64,000 nt of DNA from Bosea sp. NBC_00550 (GCF_026020075.1 NZ_CP102773.1:62001-126000), one strand, 5' to 3'. Counted from the first letter of the stretch, positions 1 to 9,184 are shown. Notes: generated from the sequence alone by a model not told the origin. Numbers and translations are program-made.

Positions 1-526
1 ACCACCCAAACAGCCTGGCTTGCCGCTATAGGCTATGGCCTTTGGTGGCTCATCGACTGAAGAAAGAACCCGTCGGCGCGATCAGGCCCGCTGGGTAGCG
101 GTCGTGTCCATGTAATGCGCCGGAGGCGCGAGACAGCCTGTCGCACTAACGACGACGGACCAATTCGATGGCCGTTTGGCGCGCGATACTAAGAACGGGA
201 CGACAACCAGTAGGATTGCGATGGCGCGATAAAAACATCCCGCGCTCCGCTAACCCCGAGAAGCATGACTGGCTCATGTGGAAATGGCGCGTGTTCACGA
301 TGCTCGCGGCTTAGAGCATGCTCGCCTGCGCCGCAGCTTATTGGGCTGTCGCTCGGTTATGGCGGCTGGGCTTCGGCTGCGCGCATCGGAGCTGGTCCGA
401 CGAGCGCGGCCTTGCGTTGATTGCTCACCGGGGCCACTGCTTCGACAGTCCCCATTTTGCCAATTATCCCTAAGATGTGCTGCCTACGGTTGGAGCCAAA
501 AGGCGCGAAGTCCGAAGAGCAGTGAC
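1..526. other. Stretch without a convincing gene
   Basis: No frame shows a recognisable protein. A 26-codon open frame on the plus strand (35-115) encodes a short peptide ending in DQARWVAVVSM. A similar string occurs near 21.1 kb in a disrupted frame, so this may be the tail of a decayed family member. It has no clear ribosome binding site. Confidence 0.4.
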
Positions 527-778
527 GTGACCAAGAGGCGAGCAGGATTTGCAAGGTATTGGCTACGCTGTCCCGATCAGCGGCCGTATTTGACGCCGGA
601 TCGTCGTGAGGCTCTTTCCAAATGCTTTGAAGCTTATGAGCTGGCATGCTCCGCGGCATTGCTCTGGGAAAAATCGGTGGCGCGAGATGCCCCGAAAATT
701 GCCGAAGAATACCGCCGTTTGATTAGTGAGCTCGAAGACGAAATCACAACTGCGCTTAGGGCTCGTCCTAAACCTTAA
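527..778 (+). CDS. Small hypothetical protein, 83 aa
   Basis: The frame is open from 278, but only its C-terminal half looks protein-like. It reads as a charged, probably helical segment around PYLTPDRREALSKC and ends in a Glu-rich helix. I chose the GTG at 527 because the sequence upstream in this frame is Arg/Ser/Cys-rich, as expected of non-coding GC-rich DNA. No signal peptide or membrane segment is seen. I do not recognise the family and infer no function. It sits alone among decayed genes and could itself be a remnant. Confidence 0.4.
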   Translation: MTKRRAGFARYWLRCPDQRPYLTPDRREALSKCFEAYELACSAALLWEKSVARDAPKIAEEYRRLISELEDEITTALRARPKP

Positions 779-821
779 CTGCTCGCGCAGCCACGAAGCC
801 CGATGTCCGGAATGAGGAGAG

Positions 822-965
822 ATTCGTAAAGCCGGCGAGCCAGACGACAAAGCATCGCAGACCAATAGATCGGATCGAATTGCATTAGCGGTCACGATTT
901 TATTACTGGCGGCGGCAGCGATTGTCGGTTTGGCACTGATCGCCGAACTGGACTTTACCGGTTAG
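822..965 (+). CDS. Putative single-pass membrane peptide, 47 aa, apparent ATT start
   Basis: The frame encodes a charged N-terminus followed by a strongly hydrophobic segment (ALAVTILLLAAAAIVGLALI) and the tail AELDFTG. A good Shine-Dalgarno sequence, GAGGAGA at 814-820, is followed by ATT, and no ATG, GTG or TTG lies nearby in frame. Either the gene uses the rare ATT start or an original ATG has mutated. A single inner-membrane helix is the only property that can be supported. The stop codon overlaps the 3' end of a convergent minus-strand frame. Confidence 0.4.
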   Translation: MRKAGEPDDKASQTNRSDRIALAVTILLLAAAAIVGLALIAELDFTG

Positions 966-1216
966 GCTCTTCCCTCTACCAGACACATAACCTCGCCGCC
1001 GGCCGACCGGTGAGGTCCCCAGACGATGCAGTTGTGCTGATGAGCGAGCCAGACGAACTGCAGAGGCAAGCCCAGCCGGATAGTCCGATCGGGGATCAGC
1101 CCTGCATCCTCGATCGTCTTGTAGGTCACTGGAATGGGCTCGCCCCGGCGTGCGGATCTAAACGCAGCGAGGAGCGCTTCCATCGCTCTCGAAGGAGGCT
1201 GAGCAAACTGAGCCAT
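962..1216 (-). CDS. Hypothetical protein, 84 aa
   Basis: A compact soluble protein with mixed, protein-like composition, including EPIPVTYKTIEDAGLIPD and a His/Trp-containing central part (HQHNCIVWGPHR). No signal peptide, membrane segment or known motif is seen. The ATG at 1216 is the only reasonable start, although the upstream sequence has no strong ribosome binding site. Its end overlaps the end of the opposite-strand membrane peptide. No function is inferred. Confidence 0.45.
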   Translation of the reverse strand: MAQFAQPPSRAMEALLAAFRSARRGEPIPVTYKTIEDAGLIPDRTIRLGLPLQFVWLAHQHNCIVWGPHRSAGGEVMCLVEGRA

Positions 1217-1716
1217 AACTCGATTTTGGCAGCTTTACGTTAAGAATGCGCTCCGCTGATCTGGAAGATGCGCGAGACCGTTCGTCAAAGCGCCACACGA
1301 CCGGGCATTCGCGCTGTCGCCCTCGGCTGCGTTGCGTAGATCGATGCTGCCCCAGAACCCGGCACGCGAACCGCTCCGACACGCCGAACTTCATCATGGC
1401 GTGGTCGATGCAGCGACGGCGCCGGGCGGGGCTTAGTATCAGATTGAGCGAGAACGTGCTGTATAAGAGCGCGTATCGCCCATGGCGGCTTAGCTATTAG
1501 GCGCCTCAAATCGTTACGCCATTACGGCATGCGATCTATTTGTGCATGGATATATTTCCGTAAACAATTATCGACCAGCATCTATTCATGTTTTTATTAC
1601 AGCAAATAGCAATCTCGACACCGTACCTAATAGCCCTAAACTGCCTATTGTACGGCGCCTATCGCATTGGCGGTAGCCCGCACATTCAAAGATCGGCGTG
1701 ATGGCGATACGGCTGC
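1217..1716. other. Gene-free stretch
   Basis: Open frames here are Arg/Ser-rich and resemble random GC-rich translations. The part from about 1500 to 1640 is AT-rich compared with its surroundings, but I see no gene or clear regulatory site. Confidence 0.4.
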
Positions 1717-1849
1717 ACGGAGCGGATCACCTATAGGCACACCCGGCGCAGAACTCGTCGTCATCAAAGACGCCGGACATTTGGTGCCCCTAGAAGCACC
1801 TGACCAGCTCGCCTGCATTGTCGGGTCATGGCCTGATAGAATGATCTGA
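1717..1849 (+). pseudogene. C-terminal remnant of an alpha/beta hydrolase
   Basis: The frame ending at 1849 reads PGAELVVIKDAGHLVPLEAP and then about 17 residues to the stop. This matches the last strand, catalytic-His loop (GH in DAGH) and final helix of alpha/beta-hydrolase-fold enzymes. The nucleophile elbow (GxSxG) and the rest of the roughly 250-residue fold are absent upstream, where the frame is Arg-rich noise. It is the 3' tail of a deleted gene and cannot encode an active enzyme. Confidence 0.6.
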
Positions 1850-2295
1850 CGTCGACTACCCACGACTCATCCCGGCGTGCGCTCGCACTACGGCGCTCCG
1901 TCAGCCGTGCGCCAACGGACTAAGCTGTTCTCGCGAGGGCGCGCGTCGGGGATCATGATTTGGGGACGGCCGTGCCGTCTGAGGATCGGGGGGTTCACCT
2001 CACTCAGACGGCAGCTTCGCGTGTCAGCGCATACGAGTTAGCACGTGCTGCGTCGCGAACGCATCGAGCGCGGCCATGATCGGGTGAGTCGTCGATGAAG
2101 TAGGCGTAGACCCCTGACATCCGCGACCAAGGACGATCGTGCCAACTTAACCGTAATTGGAGATGTTGAGCCAGTTGCATTGCCCGGCCCCGCAAACACG
2201 TTACTATTCCGTTAAGGACTTCATCGAGTTGCCTCGCGGATCAAGCCCAGCCGCGCGTCTGCAATCCAGAGACGGGCTTTGACACAGGTGAAGTC
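1850..2295. other. Gene-free stretch upstream of the Gly/Tyr-rich protein
   Basis: Short frames on both strands have no recognisable content. The last 80 bases presumably carry the promoter of the gene starting at 2296, but no confident -35/-10 pair was identified. Confidence 0.35.
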
Positions 2296-2964
2296 ATGAA
2301 TACGCCGCTCGCACTCCCTGTGGCCGCCCTCATGGGATTCGCCAGTCTCGTCTTCACCACCAGTGACGCCGAAGCCCAGCGCCGTGGTGTCGGTGCAGGT
2401 GGTGGTTACCGAGGTGGTGCCGTGGGTGTTGGTTCTCGCGCTGGATACCGTGGCGCTGCTGTTGGCGGTGGCTATCGAGGTGGATATGGCGGAGCGTACC
2501 GTGCCGGATACCGTGGGGCCTACCGGGGGGCGGCATACCGTGGCGGTTACTACGGCAATCGTTACTACGGTGGCCGGGCGCTCCCAGCAGGCGTCGGTCT
2601 TGCAGCAGGTGCTGCATATTACGGCAACGGTTATGGCTACGGGTCCGGCTATGGCTACGCCGCGCCCGCCGCCTACGGTTCTGGCTATGCCGCTCCCGCT
2701 GCCTACGGCTACAATGTCAATGGCGCCTATAGCGACGGTCCCTATGCCACCAACACTTATTCCGGCTGTGCATGTTCCGATCGGGGAAGCGCGAGCCTCT
2801 ATCCGCAGCCCGTCTACTACGGCACGCCGGCCTCAACTTACTATGGCGGGAGCGGCTATTATGGCGGCGGCTTCTATGGCCGACCTGTCGTTCGTGCGGG
2901 CATTCGCCGCGCCGCATACTACAATGACCGACCAGTTGTTGGTCACTACGGTAGGGGCTGGTAG
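2296..2964 (+). CDS. Secreted Gly/Tyr/Ala-rich repetitive protein, 222 aa
   Basis: Residues 1-28 form a signal peptide with a hydrophobic core and an AEA-Q type cleavage region (SDAEAQ). The mature part is a low-complexity array of Gly-Tyr units (variants of YRGG, RGAYRG, GYGYGSGYG), with a short Cys pair (GCACSD) near residue 158. Composition suggests an unstructured exported protein. Such proteins are common in Rhizobiales and have no assigned function. A weak ribosome binding site (AGGTGA) precedes the ATG. Codon usage is typical of healthy high-GC genes, unlike the decayed sequence around it. Confidence 0.8.
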   Translation: MNTPLALPVAALMGFASLVFTTSDAEAQRRGVGAGGGYRGGAVGVGSRAGYRGAAVGGGYRGGYGGAYRAGYRGAYRGAAYRGGYYGNRYYGGRALPAGVGLAAGAAYYGNGYGYGSGYGYAAPAAYGSGYAAPAAYGYNVNGAYSDGPYATNTYSGCACSDRGSASLYPQPVYYGTPASTYYGGSGYYGGGFYGRPVVRAGIRRAAYYNDRPVVGHYGRGW

Positions 2965-3024
2965 ATCACCAGCACGTGTGGGGCGTCAGCGCACGGGTCG
3001 CGGTCCTTAAAGCCACCGTCCGAG

Positions 3025-3936
3025 CAAATGAGCGTAGGCTCGGCGATGGAACGCTGGTGATATGCTCCCAGCATGCGAGCGCGGTAGGAGGTTCGACCGC
3101 GATGTCGAGCCTCTGGTAGCTTGCCATCAATCGCGTCGGAGAGGATGTCGCAACGCTGCAACTCGACCGTGATTGCGGCCTAGATCAGGAGCGCATCGAC
3201 CTCCAGTAGCTTCTCGGCCAGCTTGACGAGGGCGTCTTGCAGCAGCCCGCAATGGCCTTCCTCCATCGTCTCTTGGAGCGCGAACGAGACGCCAGCCCGC
3301 AGTCGCTGAGGCTCGGTCTTTCCCATTCCGAGTTTCGCTGCGATTGAGTCCGCCGTGCGAAAGCCGATGCCCCGAATGTCGCGGGCAAGCCGATAAGGGT
3401 CATCGGTCATCACAGCGATGGCGTCATAAGCGTAGGTCTTGAAGATGCGGATTGCCCGTGCCGTGCCGACGCCGTGGGCGTGCAGAAAGATCATGATCTC
3501 CCGGACGGCCTTCTGTTCGGCCCATCCCGACACAATGCGTTCGGCACGCTTCGGACCGATCCCGCCGACTTCTATCAGCCGGTCGGGCTCGGCCTCTTGA
3601 TGTCCAAGGTCGCGTCCCCGAACAGCGCCACGATGCGTTTCGCCATCGCTGGGCCGATGCCCCGCATTTGCCGGGAGGCGAGATATTTCTCGATGCCCTC
3701 AGCCCCCCGTCGGCGGCGTGGCCTTCAAGACCTGCGCCTTGAAATTGCAGGCCATGGGTATGGTCGGTGATCCAGATGCCCGAAGTCGTCACGAACACGC
3801 CCGCACCGATCGTCGCGGCGTGACCGACCACCGTGACGAGATCACGCCTGCCGAGCCTTCACTCGGATTACGGCAATGCCGGTGTCCGCATTGTGGAAGG
3901 TCACCCGCTCCACGGTCCCGGCGAGGGTCTGTAGCG
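3025..3936 (-). pseudogene. recD2: Broken RecD2-type helicase gene (N-terminal part)
   Basis: Reading the minus strand from 3936 gives segments of the N-terminal region of RecD2/TraA-like SF1B helicases in shifting frames. First comes an OB-like piece (GTVERVTFHNADTGIAVI), then VVGHAATIGAGVF and THGLQF in another frame. Next is a well-preserved helix-hairpin-helix piece from about 3533 (GWAEQKAVREIMIFLHAHGV, later RDIRGIGFRTADSIAAKLGM), and finally a degraded piece ending near SIAEPTLI. Several frameshifts and an in-frame stop near 3180 interrupt it. The ATPase motifs (GxGKT, DExx) that follow in intact RecD2 are absent. Intact proteins have about 700 residues, so this is a dead fragment. Confidence 0.75.
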
Positions 3937-4148
3937 GCGTTGAGGCGGGTGCGCGTTGGTTACGCAGGTTGGAGCCGTTCCGGGTTTTCGCAGACATGGT
4001 TCGCGTTGATGCCACGTTCCGCCCCGGCTCTGGGCACTGCCGTCAGCGCAGCGGCACGCGTAGCCAGGGCCGGGGCGGAACCCACGAGTGGGATCAGGCC
4101 TTCCAAACGGGCCGGAATCGCACGGGCGTGTTGGCAGTTTCCGCTCGC

Positions 4149-4610
4149 CTATGCGTCGTTTCCAGTGATACTGTTTCGAAGCTCGATGGGTTTGCCGATG
4201 GTGCGAAGCGTCTCAAATCCTTCGCCGGTGCCAAGAATCGTCACGTTGCCATAGTCGAGCATGCGCCCCAAGATTGATTGATCGATCTGGACGCTCTCGA
4301 CCTTGTCCATGTTCATCTCATTGGTCTCCCGCTGGATGAGACCCTTCTTGTAGATGACCCGTCGGTTGGTGACTGCGATCTCGGTGACCCACGAGTGGAG
4401 CCACTGCTGGATCAGGAGGACCGCGGCAACGAGCGCAAGGGCATATCCTGCATAACGCCAGAGGTTGGGCATAAACTCCGACCTGCTGAGCCAGAAAGCG
4501 ACCCCCGCTAGGAGCGCAACCCCAGCACCGGGCCAGTACACTATCCAATGAATGGACGAGATGTGCCGGACCTGCTCACTGGGCTGCAAGACGCGCTGAA
4601 TGTAGCTCAT
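4149..4610 (-). CDS. PH-domain (bPH2/YdbS-like) membrane protein, 153 aa
   Basis: Two hydrophobic segments at about residues 21-43 and 52-73 are followed by a bacterial PH-like domain with the typical start TEIAVTNRRVIYKKGLIQRE and the strand NVTILGTGEG near the end. Proteins of this type are inner-membrane proteins with a cytoplasmic PH fold and mostly unknown function. Length and order (two helices, then domain) are normal for single-domain members. The ATG is preceded by GGAGAG at suitable spacing. It appears intact and monocistronic among remnants. Confidence 0.85.
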   Translation of the reverse strand: MSYIQRVLQPSEQVRHISSIHWIVYWPGAGVALLAGVAFWLSRSEFMPNLWRYAGYALALVAAVLLIQQWLHSWVTEIAVTNRRVIYKKGLIQRETNEMNMDKVESVQIDQSILGRMLDYGNVTILGTGEGFETLRTIGKPIELRNSITGNDA

Positions 4611-5354
4611 CGCAATAGCTCTCCTTCATTAGCATCGACAACCGCACCCATTATCAATCACGGTTCGGACCATTAGGGCAGTGGAGAAGATTCTCCTATC
4701 AAGCCGCTGCCGCACCGGTGATTCTCGCCACTCGCCTTGCACGGCCTTTTCGTGTGTTCGGCGTGCAAGTTTTGACCCCGTAAGGGCGCAAAAGCAGTCT
4801 TGGGATCAGCGCCGAACACGGCGGCAGTCCGCGGCTTCCACTTCGCGAGGTCGTGGTTTGATGCCGTAGCGCTTGCCGAGATCCCTGGACGTTCCGCCAG
4901 CGTATCCGAACCGCTCGTAGTACTTCGTGGGGTGCATGGCAAACATTGAAGACCCTTCTCGCGGCACGGGTGCGGGCGTGCACTCGATGGAGACAATCTC
5001 ACCGTCACCGATCGTGAAATTGCCTCCATAGCTCGGACGAACCTGAATGGGTCCAGGCCCCTGCGGGGGGCCGGGGATCGCCCCCGCCAGGCCGCAGCGC
5101 ATCGGGGTGATATTCTCGCGGGAGCGGGATGTTTTTCAACAGATCTCTTCAGGCTCGGCGAAAGACGCATCGCAGCGAAATCTATCCAGGACGCGCGTCG
5201 AGAAAAGGAATTACCTTTAATCTCACCGAGTGACTGAAATGCCACCCTCAACGATTTAAGCTGGTTGATTAGCCGGCGTTGCCAATTATTCAGCTTCGCA
5301 TCTGAAATTTCATGTGCAACGGTTAGACGGACGAAATCACCCTAGGAGAGTATT
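4611..5354. other. Long intergenic stretch with one doubtful frame
   Basis: No firm gene is seen. A minus-strand frame at 4806-5102 (98 codons) contains a protein-like part (YGGNFTIGDGEIVSIECTP, then HPTKYYERFGYAGGTSRDL), but its ends are Arg/Pro-rich and no start has a ribosome binding site. It may be a gene remnant. The 200 bases before 5355 should contain the promoter of the outer-membrane protein. Confidence 0.4.
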
Positions 5355-6092
5355 ATGCGTCTAGGCCTCGTTTCCACTGCTGTGCTGGCAACCTGCCTGG
5401 CAACCTCGGCCTTCGCGGCCGATCTTCCCAGCCGCCAAGCCCCGCCTCCCGCTCCCGTCTACGTGCCCCTGTTCACCTGGGCTGGTCTTTATGTCGGTCT
5501 CAACGCCGGCGTGGGCTGGGCTGACTCGGGCGAGATCGTCGTTAACGGACCGACGGCCGCCTCTTCCGGCATCCTGAGCGGTGTTGGCGGTGGCGACGGC
5601 AGGTTCGTCGGCGGCGCCCAGATCGGCTATAACTGGCAGTCCGGCGCGATCGTCTACGGCCTCGAAACTGACATCCAGTATGTCGATGCAGGCGGTAGCG
5701 TGGCCTGGGGCCGCTATTCCTGGTGGGATGGCCGCGGCGGCGGTGACGGCGCCTATTTCGGCACTGTGCGTGCTCGCATCGGTTATGCCTTCGACAGAAC
5801 CCTGGTCTACGTCACCGGCGGTCTGGCCTATGGCGGCCTGAACACCAACCCGCTGACCGGCAACACGACGAGCAACGCCGGCTGGACCGTCGGCGGCGGT
5901 GTCGAATACGCCTTCACCAACAACTGGACGGCCAAGATCGAAGGCCTCTACGTCGATACCGGCGAGGGCCGGCGCGCCCGATCCTTCGACAATGCGGCGG
6001 GCGGCGTGCTCCCGGCCGGAACCTATACCGCAGTCAGCAATGGCGGCGGCGGTGCCGGGCTCGTGCGCGTCGGCGTGAACTACAAGTTCTGA
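5355..6092 (+). CDS. Outer-membrane beta-barrel protein (Omp25/Omp31-like porin family), 245 aa
   Basis: A signal peptide (residues 1-21, ending SAFA-AD) is followed by a Pro-rich linker and the conserved entry FTWAGLYVGLNAGVGW of the alphaproteobacterial surface-antigen barrels. Alternating Gly/aromatic strands follow (FVGGAQIGYNWQ, TVRARIGYAFD, LVYVTGGLAYG, NWTAKIEGLYVD). The protein ends in VRVGVNYKF, a C-terminal aromatic signature for barrel insertion by BAM. An eight-stranded barrel in the outer membrane is expected. AGGAG lies 7 nt before the ATG and a strong hairpin follows the stop, so this is a single-gene transcription unit. Confidence 0.92.
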   Translation: MRLGLVSTAVLATCLATSAFAADLPSRQAPPPAPVYVPLFTWAGLYVGLNAGVGWADSGEIVVNGPTAASSGILSGVGGGDGRFVGGAQIGYNWQSGAIVYGLETDIQYVDAGGSVAWGRYSWWDGRGGGDGAYFGTVRARIGYAFDRTLVYVTGGLAYGGLNTNPLTGNTTSNAGWTVGGGVEYAFTNNWTAKIEGLYVDTGEGRRARSFDNAAGGVLPAGTYTAVSNGGGGAGLVRVGVNYKF

Positions 6093-6107
6093 GCGGCACG
6101 TTGCAGC

Positions 6108-6137
6108 AAACAGCCCGGCCGATGCGCCGGGCTGTTT
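6108..6137 (+). terminator. Hairpin terminator of the barrel gene
   Basis: Perfect 11-bp inverted repeat, AAACAGCCCGG (6108-6118) and CCGGGCTGTTT (6127-6137), with an 8-nt loop, 16 nt after the stop codon at 6092. The A/T ends of the stem make it usable in both directions. Confidence 0.85.
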
Positions 6138-6321
6138 GCTATTCATTCGCCTACCGAATCGAAGGCCGAACTTCGACGCCAGGCGCTGGGCCCCAGGTCG
6201 TGACAGGATGAAACTCGAAAGCTGCCGACAGCAGTTCAAACGTTTGTGCTCACCTAATAAATCAAGTCATCATCCCAGGGCGTTTGCCCATGGCAAGCTC
6301 GCCGGCTTTCTCTGAAATCGC

Positions 6322-6530
6322 ACCGACGCGGTCGGCGACCGCAAGTCCAACCTGACGCTGAGCCAGAAGCGGGCCGATGCGGTTGCGACGCGGTGGTCAC
6401 CACACTCGGCATCGCCCCCGCCGGGATTGTCTCAGTCGGCCTCGGCGAAGGGCAGTTGCAGAACCGGGAGAACCCGGACCCCGCGGCCAACCGGCGCGTC
6501 CAGATCGTGAATGTGGGTCGGTTCGGATAG
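6322..6530 (+). pseudogene. Frameshifted OmpA-like peptidoglycan-binding domain
   Basis: The plus strand reads TDAVGDRKSNLTLSQKRADA in one frame. After a frameshift near 6390 it continues as VVTTLGIAPAGIVSVGLGEG, then QNRENPDPAANRRVQIVNVG to a stop at 6528-6530. This is the second half of an OmpA/MotB peptidoglycan-binding domain, including the Arg pair (NRR) that contacts diaminopimelate. The first half and any signal peptide or barrel are missing. It lies just upstream of the DUF3300 gene and is not translatable as one protein. Confidence 0.75.
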
Positions 6531-6586
6531 GCTGGCCAAATCGTGATGGATCGGCTTGATTGGATGGACTTGAGCGTGAGGACGGC

Positions 6587-8272
6587 ATGCGACACGGAAT
6601 GATTGCCCTATCCGCAATGGCGCTGGCGCTGGCTCCAGCCAGCACCATTCTCCCGGGCCTCGGCGCTGCATTCGCCCAACCGGCTGCTCCAGCGCCGCGG
6701 GCTGCACAGGTCGAGCCAGCCCAGGCCGCGGACACGGTCTTCACCCGTGCCGAGATCGAGCCGCTGGTGAAGCCGATTGCACTCTACCCCGACCCGCTGC
6801 TGGCGCAGTTGCTGCCGGCCTCGGCCTATCCGCTCGACATCGTGCAGGCGGCGCGCTGGTTGGATCGAAACAAGGCGGCTGTCGAGAAGGCCGATTTCAC
6901 AGCAGCCGACGCCATGACCTGGGATGCCAGCGTGAAGGCGCTGATCCGCTTTCCCGACCTGGTCAAGCAGATGAACGAGAACCTTGACTGGACGAGCGAT
7001 CTCGGCGACGCCTTTGTCTACCAGCCGACGGATGTCGCGGCCGTCATCCAGGATCTACGGGCCATGGCGGCAAAGGGCGGTGCCCTGAAATCGACGCCAC
7101 AGCAGACCGTGGTCCAGAAGACCGAGGGCTCCAGCACGGTCATCTATATCGAGCCGGCGGAACCGGAGGTTATCTATGTGCCAAGTTATGATCCCGGGGC
7201 CGTCTACCAGCCGGTCGCTTCCGCCGTCCCGGGCGCGCTCCTGACCTTCGGGACCGCCATCGCCGTGGGCGCGGTGATGTACAACAACCCCTGGAACTGG
7301 GGCACCGGGGCGGTCTATCCTCCGCGCTGGCCTGGCTATCCAGGCTACCGGCCCGGCTATCCCGGCGCACCCGGGCGCGGAAACATCAATATTGGCAACG
7401 AGATCAATATCGGCGGCGGCAATATTATCGGAAGCGGGAACAACATCGGCAACGGCAACAGCATCGGCAACACCAAGCCGTGGCGGCCCGACCCTGACCG
7501 GTATCGGCCTGGGCAGGGCTCCAAGCCCGGCCTCGCCCGCCCTGGCGGCCCAGACCGGCCAGGTGGCCCAGGCGGTGTCGGTGGTCCGGGCGGCCCAGGC
7601 GGCATAGGCGGCCCCGGGCCGGCTGGCGGCGTCGGTGGTCCGGGAGGGCCCGGCGGCATTGGTGGCGTCGGCGGGCCAGGCGGCCCGGGCGGGGTTGGCG
7701 GTGTCGGTGGTCCGGGAGGTCCAGGCAGTATCGGCAGCGTCGGCGGAGCAGGCGGTCCAGGTGGTGTCGGCGGCCCCGGACCGGCTGGCGGCGTCGGTGG
7801 AGTGCTGGGCGGTGCGGCAGCAGGCGCGATCGGCGGTGCGGCGGCTGGCATGATCGGCCAGCGACCGTCCCAGCAACCCGCACGCCCCGATGTGCGACCC
7901 GGACAAGATCGCCCCCAGGGCGGGACCGGGCAGGGCCGACCACAGGCCGACACAGGCAGGCCCGCGACGCGACCGTCGGGACCAGAACGGCCCTCGGCAC
8001 GGCCGCCGACGGCACAGGCGCGACCAGCGGCGCCGCAGGGGGGTGCAAGGCCCCGCCCAACAGCCCCGAGCGCTTTTGACGGCATTGATGCAGGGCGTGG
8101 CGCGGCGGCCTATGGCAATCGCGGAGCGGCCAGCCGCGGCCAGATCGGCATGCCGGCAGGCCGCGGCGGCGGCGGCGGGCAGATCGGCGGCGGGGGTCGC
8201 GGCGGCGGCGGGCATATCGGCGGCGGAGGCCGTGGCGGCGGCGGCGGCGGCGGTCGCGGCGGACGGCGCTGA
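6587..8272 (+). CDS. DUF3300 domain protein with Gly/Pro-rich tail, 561 aa
   Basis: The ATG at 6587 follows GTGAGGAC and opens a signal peptide ending FAQPAAPAP. The upstream ATG at 6560 would add nine residues before it. The DUF3300 domain (about residues 45-215) contains LVKPIALYPDPLLAQLLPAS, YPLDIVQAARWL and EPEVIYVPSYDPGAVY. A Pro/Tyr-rich stretch and an Asn/Gly/Ile repeat (NINIGNEINIGGGN) follow. Next is a collagen-like Gly-Pro-Gly array (about 320-410), a Pro/Arg-rich linker and a Gly-rich, Arg-dotted C-terminus. It is an exported protein of unknown function and precedes a DUF2950 gene, its usual partner, by 15 nt. Confidence 0.88.
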   Translation: MRHGMIALSAMALALAPASTILPGLGAAFAQPAAPAPRAAQVEPAQAADTVFTRAEIEPLVKPIALYPDPLLAQLLPASAYPLDIVQAARWLDRNKAAVEKADFTAADAMTWDASVKALIRFPDLVKQMNENLDWTSDLGDAFVYQPTDVAAVIQDLRAMAAKGGALKSTPQQTVVQKTEGSSTVIYIEPAEPEVIYVPSYDPGAVYQPVASAVPGALLTFGTAIAVGAVMYNNPWNWGTGAVYPPRWPGYPGYRPGYPGAPGRGNINIGNEINIGGGNIIGSGNNIGNGNSIGNTKPWRPDPDRYRPGQGSKPGLARPGGPDRPGGPGGVGGPGGPGGIGGPGPAGGVGGPGGPGGIGGVGGPGGPGGVGGVGGPGGPGSIGSVGGAGGPGGVGGPGPAGGVGGVLGGAAAGAIGGAAAGMIGQRPSQQPARPDVRPGQDRPQGGTGQGRPQADTGRPATRPSGPERPSARPPTAQARPAAPQGGARPRPTAPSAFDGIDAGRGAAAYGNRGAASRGQIGMPAGRGGGGGQIGGGGRGGGGHIGGGGRGGGGGGGRGGRR

Positions 8273-8287
8273 TTGGGGGACATGATC

Positions 8288-9184
8288 ATGGCACATCACG
8301 CTTGGATTTCAGTCCGGGTCTCGCTCGCTGTCCTGATGATGGCGGGCCCCGCCGCAGCCCAGCAGAGCTTCCCGTCACCCGATGCGGCGTCCAGTGCGCT
8401 GATCGAGGCGGCGCGGGCGCGCGAGCCCGCGCCCGGCGTCCTCGATCGCATTTTCGGGCTGGGGGCCCGCGACGTGCTGAGCACCGGCGACGCCACTCTG
8501 GACCGCGAGAGACTCGAGCGCTTCAACGAGGCCGCGGCGGAAGCCGTCACGCTGACGCCGCGCGGCGACGCGACGCGGATCCTGACGATCGGCAAACGCA
8601 AGTTCGAGTTCCCGATTCCGATCGTCCGGCGCGGCGAGGCCTGGATGTTCGATATCGCAGCCGGGCGAGACGAGATCCTCAACCGCACGATTGGCGCGAA
8701 TGAACTGCGCGCCATCGAGGCCTGCCAAGCCTATATCGGCGCCCAGCGCGAGTATTTCCGCATGGACCATGATGGCGATCAGGTGCACGAATATGCCCAG
8801 AACCTCATCTCGACACCTGGCACGCAGGACGGGTTGTACTGGCCAAGAACCGGACAGGCCGATGTCAGCCCGCTCGAGGGTGCCTTGAGCGAGGCGCTGC
8901 TTAATCAGGAGAACCGGGCGTATGGCGGTTACCTTTTTCGCATCCTGAAGGCACAAGGACCCTGGGCGCCCGGCGGCGCGCATTCCTACGTCATCAACGG
9001 CAAGATGATCTCTGGCTTCGGCCTCGCGGCCTGGCCGGCCGCGTGGGGCAAGACCGGCGTCATGACCTTCATCTGCGGGCATAATGGCGTCGTCCTGCAG
9101 AAGAATCTCGGCTCGAAGACCAGCGCCTTGGCGGACCGCCTCCTCCGCTACGACCCCGACAGTAGCTGGGCGCCAGTCGAATAG
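8288..9184 (+). CDS. DUF2950 domain protein, exported, 298 aa
   Basis: The ATG at 8288 lies 7 nt after GGGGGA (8275-8280). The ATG at 8282 is too close to it. The signal peptide ends at GPAAAQQ. The DUF2950 body includes FEFPIPIVRRGEAWMFD, the helix ELRAIEACQAYIGAQREY, the metal-like DHDGDQVHEYAQ and, near the end, HSYVINGKMISGFGLAAWPA. The function is unknown. DUF3300 and DUF2950 genes are regularly adjacent and presumably act together in the periplasm or envelope. The pair here is close enough to be one operon. Confidence 0.9.
   Translation: MAHHAWISVRVSLAVLMMAGPAAAQQSFPSPDAASSALIEAARAREPAPGVLDRIFGLGARDVLSTGDATLDRERLERFNEAAAEAVTLTPRGDATRILTIGKRKFEFPIPIVRRGEAWMFDIAAGRDEILNRTIGANELRAIEACQAYIGAQREYFRMDHDGDQVHEYAQNLISTPGTQDGLYWPRTGQADVSPLEGALSEALLNQENRAYGGYLFRILKAQGPWAPGGAHSYVINGKMISGFGLAAWPAAWGKTGVMTFICGHNGVVLQKNLGSKTSALADRLLRYDPDSSWAPVE

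Noticed and set aside
2363..3010. Alternative plus frame over the Gly/Tyr-rich protein
   Set aside because: The competing frame has a signal peptide and regular Gly-Tyr repeats. This one is Val/Ala/Thr-rich shadow sequence.
7055..8299. Long minus-strand frames opposite the DUF3300 gene
   Set aside because: Ala/Thr/Pro/Arg-rich translations of the Gly/Pro-rich coding strand, with no motif and no ribosome site.
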